The notes beneath the pieces are model-generated. The model saw only the letters and a list, made by a program, of their open reading frames with translations, searched no databases and was not told the origin of the DNA. From an uncultured Roseibium sp. (GTDB taxonomy: Bacteria; Pseudomonadota; Alphaproteobacteria; Rhizobiales; Stappiaceae), in the NCBI RefSeq assembly GCF_963675985.1, contig NZ_OY780957.1, forward strand, positions 1,286,001 to 1,350,000: 64,000 nt of DNA, read 5' to 3'. Below, in pieces: positions 33,550-43,038 of the stretch (position 1 is its first letter; every line of letters begins with the position of its first letter). The position numbers and the translations under genes are program-made.

Positions 33550-34890
33550 ATGCCAGAATTGTTCGACACCGCCACCCCGCTGCCACACCGCCGATTGAAG
33601 CTCGATACACTGGTCCGCCTGCGCTGGCTTGCGGTCGGCGGACAGACCGCGGCGCTTCTGGTGGTCAATATCGGTCTCGGTTATCCGCTGCCGATCGGCA
33701 TTGCCTTTTTCCTGGTGGCGCTGTCCGCCTGGCTGAATGTCTTTTTGAAGATCTACTACCCGTCGCCCTTGCGGGTATCGGAAGGGGCGGCCGCCTTTCA
33801 GCTCGCCTATGACGTCCTGCAGATGAGCGGCCTTCTGTTCCTGACCGGCGGGCTCGGCAATCCGTTTGCCTTTCTGCTGCTTGCGCCGGTGATGGTGTCG
33901 GCAACGGCGCTGTCGGCTTTCGATACGATCAAGCTCGGCGCGCTCGCAACGCTCTGCGCCAGCCTCCTTGCCGTGTTCCACTATCCGCTTCCCTGGCCGG
34001 GGCAAGAGGAATTCTCGTTGCCCTTCGTTTATTCCATCGGCGTCTGGGTGGCGCTGGTCTCCTCGCTGGGGTTCATGGCCACCTATGCATTCCGGGTGGC
34101 GGAAGAAGCCCGCCAGCTTGCCGACGCTCTCACGGCGACGGAACTGGTCATGGCTCGGGAACAGCATCTGAGCGCTCTGGACGGGCTGGCAACCGCCGCC
34201 GCCCACGAACTAGGAACACCGCTTGCGACCATCTATCTCGTCGCCAAGGAACTTGCCGACGAGCTTCCGACCGATGGCGATTACGCCGAGGATATCGCCC
34301 TTATCCGGTCTCAATCCGAACGCTGCCGGGAAATTCTGCAAAAGCTCAAGTCGCTTTCCAGCGACCAGGACCGGACCTTCCAGCGCATGCCGGTGTCGCA
34401 GCTAATGGAAGAGGTTGCCGAACCCCTGCGCGGCTTTGGGGCCGAGATTTCGGTAAAATCGGCCGGTGAGGGCCCGGAGCCGATCGGGTCGCGCAATTCG
34501 GCCATTCGCTACGGGTTGGGAAACATCGTTGAAAACGCGATCGATTTCGCGGAAAAAAGCGTCGAACTTTCAGCTACTTGGGATGCCCGTACGGTCAGTA
34601 TTTCAATTCGGGACGACGGGCCGGGTTTTGCGCCCGAGGTCCTGACAAAGATCGGCGACCCTTACGTATCTGTCCGCAGCATGATACCAGGACGCCGGTC
34701 GACCGGAGGCGGACTCGGGCTTGGCTTTTTTATCGCGAAGACGCTGCTTGAACGCACGGGTGCCAAACTGTTCGTGGAAAACCGGGCACCGCCTGAACAC
34801 GGGGCTCATATTCGTGTGACATGGCCACGCAGCGCGATTGAATCGCTTGACAAAGTGGACGCACCTGATTTTTCCCGGCATAAAGATTGA
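33550..34890 (+). CDS. regB: Redox sensor histidine kinase RegB (ActS/PrrB)
   Basis: Membrane kinase of the global redox pair controlling respiration, carbon and nitrogen fixation genes. Six hydrophobic helices span residues about 25-182. The quinone-binding signature GGLGNPF is at 100-106. The H-box is AAAHELGTPL with His219, and the redox-active Cys259 is in SERCREIL, as in Rhodobacter RegB. ATPase motifs are ENAIDFA, DDGPGFAP and GGGLGLGFFI. At 446 aa it is typical. regA follows after 85 bases. Confidence 0.95.
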   Translation: MPELFDTATPLPHRRLKLDTLVRLRWLAVGGQTAALLVVNIGLGYPLPIGIAFFLVALSAWLNVFLKIYYPSPLRVSEGAAAFQLAYDVLQMSGLLFLTGGLGNPFAFLLLAPVMVSATALSAFDTIKLGALATLCASLLAVFHYPLPWPGQEEFSLPFVYSIGVWVALVSSLGFMATYAFRVAEEARQLADALTATELVMAREQHLSALDGLATAAAHELGTPLATIYLVAKELADELPTDGDYAEDIALIRSQSERCREILQKLKSLSSDQDRTFQRMPVSQLMEEVAEPLRGFGAEISVKSAGEGPEPIGSRNSAIRYGLGNIVENAIDFAEKSVELSATWDARTVSISIRDDGPGFAPEVLTKIGDPYVSVRSMIPGRRSTGGGLGLGFFIAKTLLERTGAKLFVENRAPPEHGAHIRVTWPRSAIESLDKVDAPDFSRHKD

Positions 34891-34975
34891 TATATAGCGG
34901 TTTCGCAATAAATGGATTCCGGAACGACATCGGTATCCCAACTCAGATGCGAACAACAAAAATGGGATCGTTACA

Positions 34976-35533
34976 ATGTCCGACCCAGCACTCGGGATGG
35001 AAAACGTCGAAGACAAAAGTCTTTTGATTGTCGATGACGACAAGGCATTCCAGCAGCGTCTTGCGCGTGCGATGGAAAAGCGCGGTTTTACGACGGAGAC
35101 GGCCGACGGTGTTCGCGAAGCGGTCGCCAAGGTCGGCGCCCATGCGCCCGCATTTGCGATCGTCGATATGCGCCTTGAAGACGGTAACGGCCTGGATGTA
35201 ATCGAAGCCATCCGCCAGCGCCGGCCGGACTCCCGGGCGATCATCCTGACCGGTTACGGCAACATTGCAACGGCGGTGACCGCGGTGAAGCTTGGAGCGG
35301 TCGACTATCTCGCCAAGCCTGCCGATCCGGACGATATTGCTGCAGCCCTCGGGCGCAAGCCGGAAGAGAAGGCACCGCCGCCTGAAAATCCCATGTCGGC
35401 GGATCGTGTCCGTTGGGAGCATATTCAACGCGTCTACGAGTTGTGCGACCGAAACGTTTCGGAAACGGCGCGCCGGCTGAACATGCATCGCCGGACGTTG
35501 CAGCGTATTCTGGCCAAACGCGCGCCGCGCTGA
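34976..35533 (+). CDS. regA: Response regulator RegA (ActR/PrrA)
   Basis: The DNA-binding partner of RegB. The 185-aa protein has a receiver domain with the acidic pair DDD near 20-22, phosphoacceptor Asp64 in IVDMRLEDG, and Lys in LAKPAD. A linker (EEKAPPPENPMSADRV) and a Fis-type HTH (CDRNVSETARRLNMHRRTLQRIL, about 158-180) follow, this last stretch being almost invariant in the family. Start ATG at 34976; the gap from regB suggests co-transcription. Confidence 0.95.
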   Translation: MSDPALGMENVEDKSLLIVDDDKAFQQRLARAMEKRGFTTETADGVREAVAKVGAHAPAFAIVDMRLEDGNGLDVIEAIRQRRPDSRAIILTGYGNIATAVTAVKLGAVDYLAKPADPDDIAAALGRKPEEKAPPPENPMSADRVRWEHIQRVYELCDRNVSETARRLNMHRRTLQRILAKRAPR

Positions 35534-35631
35534 CTTCGCAAATACTGAAAGACCTTGCCCTTTCCTTGCCGTTTTGACTAAGTACCCGGCAAATTGACGG
35601 TCCTGAATCTGGCGATCCACGGAGACTGCCC

Positions 35632-37461
35632 ATGTGGCTGCAGGCTGCCGGCCCCTTATACCAATCGGTTTCAAAACTGACTTCGGCTCTGGGAGTGGCT
35701 ACTTTTGCGTTTGTGGCCATGGCCTCGACGCATCTTCACGCGCAAACTCCGCCGGAAACGATGCGGATCAACGTGGTTCCGCCGAAACCCGCCATACGCT
35801 CGATCACCCTCGGCAAGCGATACAAGCCGATCATCAACCGGGACGATGAAGGTGTCATTGTCGATACGCTCGGCAGCGCGGATACACCGCCGCCGTGCGA
35901 GACCGATCTTGAGGTAACGCTGGAAAACAGCCGTGTTCTTCACCGAAAGGTGAACATCTGTACGGGCAACACGCTGTCGGTGGATGTCGCATCCGACGGA
36001 AAGCCCGGAAGTGCGCGCGTGATCGAGGGGACGGCAGGGCAGGCCTATACGCCGAAACAGTCCGACGAGACGGTCACGCCTGCCTATAACACCGATACGG
36101 CAACGCCCTCGGAAACCGGCAACGATACCGCGTCCGGTCGCGGGACCGATTCCTTCGAGCCGCTGACGCCGGACGAAACGGCCGGCCCTGAGTCTGACGA
36201 TGCCTTTTCAAGGGATGGTGTCATCGGTCAGGATCTGCCCGTGCTCGGGTCCGAAACGCAGCCGGGCCAGAGCCCGGATGTCGCTGACACGCCCTCCGAT
36301 GTTCCCGACATTGTCTCGTCGCAGCAGGATGTCGTCGTCACGCCTTCCGAAGACCGGGTCTGGAACGCGATACCCGGAAATCTTCCCGGCGCAAGAACGA
36401 CCCTGACCCATGGTGTGCCCCAAACCGACGACAATGACTTCTTCGCGGTCTGTCAGACGCAATCCGGCAATGCGACCATTGTCTTCAGTCAGACCTCCGC
36501 GAATACCCGGGAAGGGGCTTATCAGACGGTTCGTGTGAGTGCAGGTGGCTTCGACCAGACCTATGAAGCTGTCGGATCGTCCACCAGCAATCAGTATGGC
36601 CAGTCTTTCCCGCAGTCGGTGGTGCCGATGACGGATCCGCTCTGGGAGACCCTGATTCGGGAATCGGAAATCCGCGTCGAGATCGAGGGTGTGCCGCCCT
36701 ATTCGGTGTCGCTCAAGGGCAGCGCCAATCCCGTGAAGCTGTTCGTGGCCACCTGTGGTCAGCCGCAACAGATCGTTTCGGAAGATGGAATTCCCGTTAA
36801 CACCGGCGAGGAGGCCGGCGCGGACGTGCCTTGCAGCGAACTCGGCCGGGTCCGCTCCATCGAAGGTGTCAGACCGGGGCAGATCGTGTTCCGTAACATG
36901 AGCCGTGAACCGGTCGAAGTGCACTGGATCGACTACTCGGGAGGCGAGCGGCGCTATGCCCGTCTCGAGCCCGGTCAGATCCTGGAACAGCAGACCTATG
37001 TGAGCCATGCCTGGATGGTCCGCAGTGCATCGGGTCAATGCCGGGGCATCTACGTCACCCGAACGCCCTATCGGGAAGTGGTGATCAAAGGTGCGCCGCA
37101 ACCGACTGCGCCGAATCCCAGTTTCGGGTTTCCGAATGAAACGACGCCTCCTGGTCCGATTCCGCCCGGCAATATCGGTGGAGGCCTCCAGCCCTCGGAC
37201 GGCAATTACTCCATTGGCCCGCAAACCGGTGCGGGCGATGCCGCCGACTATCTCTGCACGGCGGGCGTGGATCTGCATGTGACGTTCTCGCCCGACGGTC
37301 GTACCGCGACCGTCGCCGAGATGGGATATGGCGTTTCCACCCTGACCAGGCAGGGCAATGGTTTCTACTATGCCGGACAGGGACAGGTTCTGAAGGGCGA
37401 TCTGCAGAACGCGACCTGGTCGCGTCCGGGCTTAAGCGACGTGTTCTGCGCCAGGCGATAG
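35632..37461 (+). CDS. Secreted multidomain protein with VHL-beta-like and MliC-like domains
   Basis: A 609-aa exported protein: signal sequence to about residue 37 (HLHA/Q), ATG preceded by GGAG. Residues 60-130 form a small Cys-containing domain. Residues 140-245 are an acidic Thr/Ser/Pro/Asp-rich, probably disordered linker, and 265-375 another Cys-paired beta domain. Residues about 404-486 strongly resemble the beta domain of von Hippel-Lindau protein: GQIVFRNMSREPVEVHWIDY, then RYARLEPGQ, QQTYVSHAWMVR. Residues 538-606 resemble MliC lysozyme inhibitors (YLCTAGVDLHVTFSPDG, LTRQGNGFYYAG, FC). A lysozyme-binding or matrix role is inference from the C-terminal domain only. Confidence 0.75.
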   Translation: MWLQAAGPLYQSVSKLTSALGVATFAFVAMASTHLHAQTPPETMRINVVPPKPAIRSITLGKRYKPIINRDDEGVIVDTLGSADTPPPCETDLEVTLENSRVLHRKVNICTGNTLSVDVASDGKPGSARVIEGTAGQAYTPKQSDETVTPAYNTDTATPSETGNDTASGRGTDSFEPLTPDETAGPESDDAFSRDGVIGQDLPVLGSETQPGQSPDVADTPSDVPDIVSSQQDVVVTPSEDRVWNAIPGNLPGARTTLTHGVPQTDDNDFFAVCQTQSGNATIVFSQTSANTREGAYQTVRVSAGGFDQTYEAVGSSTSNQYGQSFPQSVVPMTDPLWETLIRESEIRVEIEGVPPYSVSLKGSANPVKLFVATCGQPQQIVSEDGIPVNTGEEAGADVPCSELGRVRSIEGVRPGQIVFRNMSREPVEVHWIDYSGGERRYARLEPGQILEQQTYVSHAWMVRSASGQCRGIYVTRTPYREVVIKGAPQPTAPNPSFGFPNETTPPGPIPPGNIGGGLQPSDGNYSIGPQTGAGDAADYLCTAGVDLHVTFSPDGRTATVAEMGYGVSTLTRQGNGFYYAGQGQVLKGDLQNATWSRPGLSDVFCARR

Positions 37462-37565
37462 GGTTGACTCGAAACCCGCGGCAGCCCGCGAATAAACTTT
37501 AGGTTGAAGCGGCGGATTGTGCAGCCGCGCGGAATTCGGTAATGTGGTGCGATGAACGGGAGGAC

Positions 37566-38036
37566 ATGCCGTTGCGCTCCATTTTTCTGACACTGGCTGC
37601 TCTTGTTTTTGCCTGCCCTGCCACCGCGGCGACCCTTGGGGTCATGCCCGTCAAAATGCTCGACACGTCCGGGGAAGTCACGGATCAGAGCGTCGCGCAT
37701 GGCAAAAGAATAGATGCGGTCAAAAAGGCCCTGGAACGCGACCTGGAGGATCGCTACAGCAAGATCGTGATGATCCCTTCTCAGGATGTGGCTGCTGCCT
37801 GCCCCAAGGCAGATCCGCAATGTCTGCTCGATATCGCCGCGGCGGCCGGTGCCGACAAGGCGCTTTTCGTTTCGATCGTGAAGACCTCGACACTCATCAT
37901 GCGCATGTATGTCCAGATCGTCGACGTCCCGCAAAAGACTGTCGCACAAAAGCGAGAGCTCAATTTCCGCGGTGATACCGATGAGAGCTGGCAAAGGGCC
38001 GAACGATTTTTGGTACGAAATCTCAAGGCGCCGTGA
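37566..38036 (+). CDS. Periplasmic DUF2380-like protein
   Basis: A 156-aa exported protein: signal peptide MPLRSIFLTLAALVFACPATA, cleavage near residue 21. The mature part (LGVMPVKMLDTSGEVTDQS, AACPKADPQCLLDIAAAAGADKALFVSIVKTS) matches the DUF2380 pattern, which resembles periplasmic TolB-N-like domains. The ATG at 37566 is chosen for the signal peptide; GGGAGG lies very close to it, and an ATG at 37542 is also in frame. It is downstream of, and perhaps co-transcribed with, the VHL/MliC protein. Function unknown. Confidence 0.75.
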   Translation: MPLRSIFLTLAALVFACPATAATLGVMPVKMLDTSGEVTDQSVAHGKRIDAVKKALERDLEDRYSKIVMIPSQDVAAACPKADPQCLLDIAAAAGADKALFVSIVKTSTLIMRMYVQIVDVPQKTVAQKRELNFRGDTDESWQRAERFLVRNLKAP

Positions 38037-38305
38037 GATTTTCATGCGGCGATATCGGTAAACGGAGAAGCGTTTTGTGCCTCTTCAAATCGCTGACGTC
38101 TGCTGGAATCGGCTGGCGTGTCAGTTTCCATCTATGGCGTAAGGTCTAAGCCTCAGAATCGGAAGCGGCGTATTTATTAGGTATAAATAACAATTCATCA
38201 GCGTCATTCCGTAAGTAAAAACTCTACAAATTAGAATATTTAATGCCTTTTTAAAGTATCCGGGACTTTCTTGATTTCGAAACCCGGAAACAAGGTTTTC
38301 GAATT

Positions 38306-39994
38306 ATGTCCTTTGCACGTTGGCCCTTCGCGTGGAAAATCGCACTCCCGGCAGTGACGGTATTTGTTTTTACGCTCGTTATCGCAGCCATCAGCCTTTC
38401 ATCTCTTTATTCAGCCATGCTTGATGAGCGGCTGAAGAAAGTTGAGCAGATAACCGAAACGGCTGTCTCGATCGCAGCAGCGTATCACGCGAAGGAAGTC
38501 AGCGGGGAACTGTCCCGCGAGGAGGCGCAAGCGGCCGCAAAGGCTGCTATCGGAGCCATGCGGTTCGAGGGCGACAACTATGTGTTCGTTTTCGACTACG
38601 ATTCGGTGACCCTCGTTCATGCGAAGGCCGACCTGATCGGCAAGGATCTCAGTGACCTGGTCGATGCCAACGGCGTCCACATCATTGATGGTCTGGTTGA
38701 GGCCGCGAAGGCGGGCGGCGGGCACCTGCTCTATCAGTGGCCCCGTGCCGGCGACGACAAACCGGTCGACAAATACGGCTGGGGTATGTCCTTCGATCCC
38801 TGGAGCTGGATGTTAGGCTCCGGCGTTTACATTGATGACCTGAACACCGCCTACTGGCAGCAAGCCGGGCTCGTGATCCTCATCATCCTGGTCGGCGCGG
38901 TCATTTCCGGCGGTACTGCCTTGTTCGCGGTGCGCAATACCGTTCGACCGCTCACCGCGCTCACGCGCAACATGAACAGCCTGGCCGACGGCGACAGCGA
39001 TATCGAGATCTTGGGCGCCGATCGCGGCGACGAGATCGGCCAGATGGCCACGGCAATGGAGGTTTTCGTCCGGAATGAAAATACCCGGAAGCGCCTGGAA
39101 GAGGAACAGCTTGCAGTCCAGACGGATGCCGCACGCCGGGGTCATGAAATCCAGAACCTGAGCGGGGAGTTCGATCGGCAGATCATGGAGATGATGGGCA
39201 TCATCGATACCTCGGTCGCAAGTCTGCAGGACGCGTCCGCGGATATGACCAAGGGTGCGGCCCAGACGAACGAGCAAAGCGGACTGGTCTCCAACGCGTC
39301 TTCCCAGGCGGCGCAAAACGTGGAAACCGTGGCCGCCGCGGCGGAGGAGCTGTCCGCTTCGGTCAATGAAATCAGCCGCCAGGTCCATGCCTCCAGCGAA
39401 ATTGCGGCGAAAGCCGCCGCGGAAGCGGGCTCAACCAATGAACGGATGAACGCCCTTTCCGATGCCGCGGGCCGGATCGGTGAAGTGATCACGCTCATCC
39501 AGGCGATTGCCGAGCAGACCAACCTGCTGGCCCTCAACGCCACCATCGAAGCGGCCCGGGCGGGCGAAGCCGGCAAGGGCTTCGCGGTGGTGGCCGCCGA
39601 AGTCAAGGAACTGGCGAACCAGACGTCCAAGGCGACCGAGGAGATCTCCAGCCAGATTTCCGCAATCCAGGGTGAAACCCAGACCGCCGCGACCGCCATT
39701 TCCTCCGTAACGGAAATCATCAACCAGATGAACGAGATCGCTCACTCGATCTCGGCCGCGGTCGAGGAACAAGGGGCCGCGACCCAGGAAATCGCGGTCA
39801 ATGCGACAGAGGCCTCCCGCAGCACCGTGGAAGTCACCACCAGCATCGAAAGCGTGGCCGAAGCTGCGGAGAACACGCGCAACACCGCCGAAATGGTGGA
39901 TGACGCAGCACAACAGCTGCACAAGAACGCGGATTCCCTGAGGTCTCAGGTCGCAACCTTCCTGGAAGAGGTCAGGAAGCGGTCCGCTGCCTGA
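38306..39994 (+). CDS. Methyl-accepting chemotaxis protein with sCache domain
   Basis: A 562-aa chemoreceptor. One membrane helix (about 10-32) is followed by a periplasmic single-Cache domain of about 150 residues (AAIGAMRFEGDNYVFVFDYDS, WGMSFDPWSWMLGSGVYIDD). A second helix (about 188-212), HAMP (NTVRPLTALTRNMNSLADGD) and the signalling tip (EQTNLLALNATIEAARAG, FAVVAAEVKELANQ) follow. sCache domains of this type often bind small carboxylates, but the ligand is not readable. The long AT-rich upstream gap (269 bases) should hold its promoter. No che genes are adjacent. Confidence 0.93.
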   Translation: MSFARWPFAWKIALPAVTVFVFTLVIAAISLSSLYSAMLDERLKKVEQITETAVSIAAAYHAKEVSGELSREEAQAAAKAAIGAMRFEGDNYVFVFDYDSVTLVHAKADLIGKDLSDLVDANGVHIIDGLVEAAKAGGGHLLYQWPRAGDDKPVDKYGWGMSFDPWSWMLGSGVYIDDLNTAYWQQAGLVILIILVGAVISGGTALFAVRNTVRPLTALTRNMNSLADGDSDIEILGADRGDEIGQMATAMEVFVRNENTRKRLEEEQLAVQTDAARRGHEIQNLSGEFDRQIMEMMGIIDTSVASLQDASADMTKGAAQTNEQSGLVSNASSQAAQNVETVAAAAEELSASVNEISRQVHASSEIAAKAAAEAGSTNERMNALSDAAGRIGEVITLIQAIAEQTNLLALNATIEAARAGEAGKGFAVVAAEVKELANQTSKATEEISSQISAIQGETQTAATAISSVTEIINQMNEIAHSISAAVEEQGAATQEIAVNATEASRSTVEVTTSIESVAEAAENTRNTAEMVDDAAQQLHKNADSLRSQVATFLEEVRKRSAA

Positions 39995-40016
39995 TGTCGC
40001 AGGCCCAAAAGGCAAA

Positions 40017-40046
40017 AACCCTGCCCGACCCGGCAGGGTTTTTTTG
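40017..40046 (+). terminator. Rho-independent terminator after the chemoreceptor gene
   Basis: AACCCTGCC and GGCAGGGTT form a 9-bp GC-rich stem with a six-base loop, followed immediately by a run of T. The reverse strand also starts with a T-run past the stem, so it may stop coaA transcription too. Confidence 0.88.
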
Positions 40047-40060
40047 TTTCTCAGTTACCT

Positions 40061-41026
40061 TCAGATCTTGCGCAGGGCGACCTTCGCGATCCGGTGGCTG
40101 GCGTCCTTGGTCAGGATCAGGTCGGCGCGCGGACGGGTCGGCAGGATGTTTTCGCGCAGGTTTTCCAGATTGATGTCGTTCCAGATCTGGTGGGCGGTTT
40201 CCAGCGCTTCCGCATCGGAAATCCGGGAATACTTATGGAAATAGGAGCTGGGGTCGCGGAAGGCGGTTTCCCTCAGCCGCATGAAGCGCTCCACGTACCA
40301 GTTCACCAGCAGCTCTTCGTCCGCGTCGATATAGACGGAAAAGTCGAAGAAGTCGGACACGAACGGAACCACGCGTCCGTCCTTGGGCAGCTCCCGGGTC
40401 TGCAGCACGTTCAGGCCTTCGACGATCAGGATGTCGGGATTGTCGACTGCAACCGTGTGGCCCGGCATGACGTCATAATAGAAGTGGGAATAGACCGGAG
40501 CCCGCACGTGGCGCTTGCCGGCCTTGATATCGGACAGGAATTTCAGGAGTCGCGGCCGGTCGAAGCTCTCCGGAAAGCCCTTCTTGTGCATGATGCCTTC
40601 GGCTTCCAGCACCGCGTTCGGATGGAGAAAGCCGTCCGTGGTGATCAGGTCGACCTTGGGGCTTGCCGGCCAGCGGCCGAGAAGCGCGCGCAGCACGCGT
40701 GAGGTGGTCGATTTGCCGACCGAAACCGATCCGGCGACGCCGATGATGAACGGCGTCTTGTGGTCCCACAGGCCCAGAAAGTTCTGGGTTGCCTGATGCA
40801 GGCTGACGGTCGCCTCCGCGTAATAGGCAAGCAGACGCGACAGCGGCAGGTAGATCTTCTCCACCTGCTCGATGGACATGGGATCGTTGAGGCCCTGGAG
40901 TTCCGCCACCTCGGCCGCCGTCAGCGTCATGGGCGTATCGGCTCTGAGCCGGGCCCATTCCTTCTCGGTGAAAACCCGATAGGGAGACAGATCCATGTCT
41001 CCGTTCGCAGCCACTTTCTGATCCAT
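40061..41026 (-). CDS. coaA: Pantothenate kinase (type I)
   Basis: Catalyses the first step of coenzyme A synthesis. The 321-aa product has SPYRVFTEKEWARLR, Walker A GVAGSVSVGKSTTSRVL, TTDGFLHPNAVLE, KGFPESFDRPRLLKFL, and IVEGLNVLQ, all diagnostic of bacterial CoaA. It is the last gene of the his cluster, 43 bases after hisE, a common Rhizobiales arrangement. An internal ATG at 40996 is an alternative start. Confidence 0.95.
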   Translation of the reverse strand: MDQKVAANGDMDLSPYRVFTEKEWARLRADTPMTLTAAEVAELQGLNDPMSIEQVEKIYLPLSRLLAYYAEATVSLHQATQNFLGLWDHKTPFIIGVAGSVSVGKSTTSRVLRALLGRWPASPKVDLITTDGFLHPNAVLEAEGIMHKKGFPESFDRPRLLKFLSDIKAGKRHVRAPVYSHFYYDVMPGHTVAVDNPDILIVEGLNVLQTRELPKDGRVVPFVSDFFDFSVYIDADEELLVNWYVERFMRLRETAFRDPSSYFHKYSRISDAEALETAHQIWNDINLENLRENILPTRPRADLILTKDASHRIAKVALRKI

Positions 41027-41069
41027 GTGCAGTTGCAGTCCGTGCTGCCCGAAATCCGCGGCCCCGCAG

Positions 41070-41393
41070 TCAGTCCTGAGGCCTTGACGCCTTTTCTTCG
41101 AGACCGGTCTGTCCGGTCCGGCTTGCCAGTTCCGCCATCACGTTCTCAAGAGGCACATCGGCCACCTTGAGGACGACCAGCAGGTGATAGAGGACGTCCG
41201 CGGCTTCCGCCGTCAATTCGTCCTTGTCGTCCCTAACCGCGGCAATCGCCGCTTCAACCGCTTCTTCCCCGAGCTTCTGGGCGCATTTGGCCACGCCCTT
41301 GCCGACAAGCTTGCGCGTATAGGACTTTTCGTCGTCGCTGTTCGCACGTGCAGCAATGATTGCGTCGAGATCGGCCAGAGTGAAATTCGTCAT
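41070..41393 (-). CDS. hisE: Phosphoribosyl-ATP pyrophosphatase
   Basis: Second step of histidine synthesis, hydrolysing PR-ATP to PR-AMP. The 107-aa product is an all-alpha MazG-like protein: LADLDAIIAARA, SYTRKLVGKGVAKCAQKLGEEAVEAAIAAV, and AADVLYHLLVVL, with the EE and ExxD metal-binding acidic residues. HisI is not fused or adjacent, as usual in this group. It lies between hisF and coaA. Confidence 0.95.
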   Translation of the reverse strand: MTNFTLADLDAIIAARANSDDEKSYTRKLVGKGVAKCAQKLGEEAVEAAIAAVRDDKDELTAEAADVLYHLLVVLKVADVPLENVMAELASRTGQTGLEEKASRPQD

Positions 41394-41428
41394 TCGTCTA
41401 GTCTTTTCCGAACTTGGGAGCCGGCCGG

Positions 41429-42208
41429 TTACGCATCGAGCCGCATGGGGATACCGGCGTCATTCATATACGCCTTTGTTTCATGAATTGTGTATTCCCC
41501 AAAATGGAAGATAGAGGCGGCCAGGACGGCGGTCGCATGTCCGTCCCGGATGCCTTCCACCATGTGATCGAGGGTGCCGACGCCGCCCGACGCGATCACC
41601 GGCACAGGTACCGCATCGGCGATCGCCCGCGTCAGGGCGATATTGTAACCAGATTTCGTGCCGTCCCGGTCCATCGACGTGACCAGCAGCTCTCCGGCGC
41701 CCAACGCTACCACTTTCTTCGCGAATTCGATGGCATCGATGCCGGTCGGTGTCCGCCCGCCATGGGTGAAGATCTCGAATTTTTCCGGTTCGCCTTCCGC
41801 GTTCACCTGCTTGGCGTCGATGGAGACGACGATGCACTGGGAACCGAACTTTTCCGCCGCCTCGCGCACGAATTCCGGGTTCTTTACGGCTGCCGTGTTG
41901 ATCGACACCTTGTCGGCCCCGGCAATCAGCAGCTTGCGGATGTCTTCCACCGTGCGCACGCCGCCGCCGACCGTCACCGGCATGAAGCAGGCCTCTGCGG
42001 TACGCCGCACCACGTCATAGATCGTGTCCCGGCCTTCGTGGCTGGCGGTGATGTCGAGGAAGCAGAGTTCGTCGGCGCCTGCCGCATCATAGGCCTTTGC
42101 CGCCTCCACCGGATCGCCGGCATCGATCAGGTCGACAAAGTTGACGCCCTTGACGACACGGCCGTCCTTGACGTCGAGACAGGGAATTACGCGGGCTTTG
42201 AGGGTCAT
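41429..42208 (-). CDS. hisF: Imidazole glycerol phosphate synthase, cyclase subunit
   Basis: TIM-barrel partner of HisH: uses ammonia to convert PRFAR to imidazole glycerol phosphate and AICAR. The 259-aa product shows LKARVIPCLDVKDGRVVKGVNF with the catalytic Asp, ADELCFLDITAS, VGGGVRTVEDIRKLL, and VTSMDRDGTKSGYN with the second catalytic Asp. It overlaps hisA by four bases, so the two are translationally coupled. Confidence 0.97.
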   Translation of the reverse strand: MTLKARVIPCLDVKDGRVVKGVNFVDLIDAGDPVEAAKAYDAAGADELCFLDITASHEGRDTIYDVVRRTAEACFMPVTVGGGVRTVEDIRKLLIAGADKVSINTAAVKNPEFVREAAEKFGSQCIVVSIDAKQVNAEGEPEKFEIFTHGGRTPTGIDAIEFAKKVVALGAGELLVTSMDRDGTKSGYNIALTRAIADAVPVPVIASGGVGTLDHMVEGIRDGHATAVLAASIFHFGEYTIHETKAYMNDAGIPMRLDA

Positions 42209-42951
42209 GTTGCCTCCTTGCGGGCAGCACGGATCAGGTCCATCGCCTCTTTCGGGTCAAGGCGCCCGTCATAGAGCGCCCGTCCGGAAATGGCGCCTTC
42301 CAGAATGGCGCAGTCGGGTTGAAGCAGCCGTTTGACGTCCTCGATCGAGGCAAGGCCGCCGGATGCGATCACTGGAATGGAGACCGCATGGGCGAGCTCC
42401 AGGGTCGAGGGGATGTTCAGGCCCTTGAGCACACCGTCCCGATCGATATCGGTGTAGATGATGGCCGCGACGCCGGCATCCTCGAACCGCTTGGCGAGAT
42501 CGACCGCCGTCAGTTCCGAGGTTTCCGCCCAGCCCTCGACGGCGACGTAGCCACCCTTGGCGTCGATGCCCACGGCGATCTTGCCCGGGAACCGGCGGCA
42601 GGCTTCCTTGACCAGCTCCGGATCGCGCACGGCGACGGTGCCGAGAATCACGCGGGTGATCCCTTTCGAAAGCCAGGCTTCGATGTGGTCCAGCGTGCGG
42701 ATACCGCCGCCGAGCTGGACCGGGTTTGTCGTCGCCTTCAGGATCGCATCGACCGCATCGCCGTTGCGGCTTTCTCCGGCAAAAGCGCCGTTGAGGTCGA
42801 CCACATGCAGCCATTCGAAGCCCTGGTCCTCGAAGGCCTTGGCCTGGGCACCGGGATCGTCATTGAAGACGGTCGCCTGATCCATGTCGCCCAGCTTCAG
42901 GCGCACGCACTGACCGTCTTTCAGGTCGATGGCCGGGAAAAGAAGTGTCAT
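42205..42951 (-). CDS. hisA: ProFAR isomerase
   Basis: Converts ProFAR to PRFAR. The 248-aa TIM barrel has LLFPAIDLKDGQCVRLKLGD (catalytic Asp near 9), HVVDLNGAFAG, QLGGGIRTLDHIEAWLSKG, YTDIDRDGVLKGLN and ASGGLASIEDV. The ATG at 42951 is preferred to one four codons upstream, where AAGGA would abut the start. Its stop overlaps the hisF start. Confidence 0.96.
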   Translation of the reverse strand: MTLLFPAIDLKDGQCVRLKLGDMDQATVFNDDPGAQAKAFEDQGFEWLHVVDLNGAFAGESRNGDAVDAILKATTNPVQLGGGIRTLDHIEAWLSKGITRVILGTVAVRDPELVKEACRRFPGKIAVGIDAKGGYVAVEGWAETSELTAVDLAKRFEDAGVAAIIYTDIDRDGVLKGLNIPSTLELAHAVSIPVIASGGLASIEDVKRLLQPDCAILEGAISGRALYDGRLDPKEAMDLIRAARKEAT

Positions 42952-43038
42952 TCGGTCTTGCATTCCTTCAGCATCGATCCAGCCGATGCTGTTCTCGTTT
43001 GTATGTTCGGCCGCTTATTGCGGCGAGAATTGTCGCCC

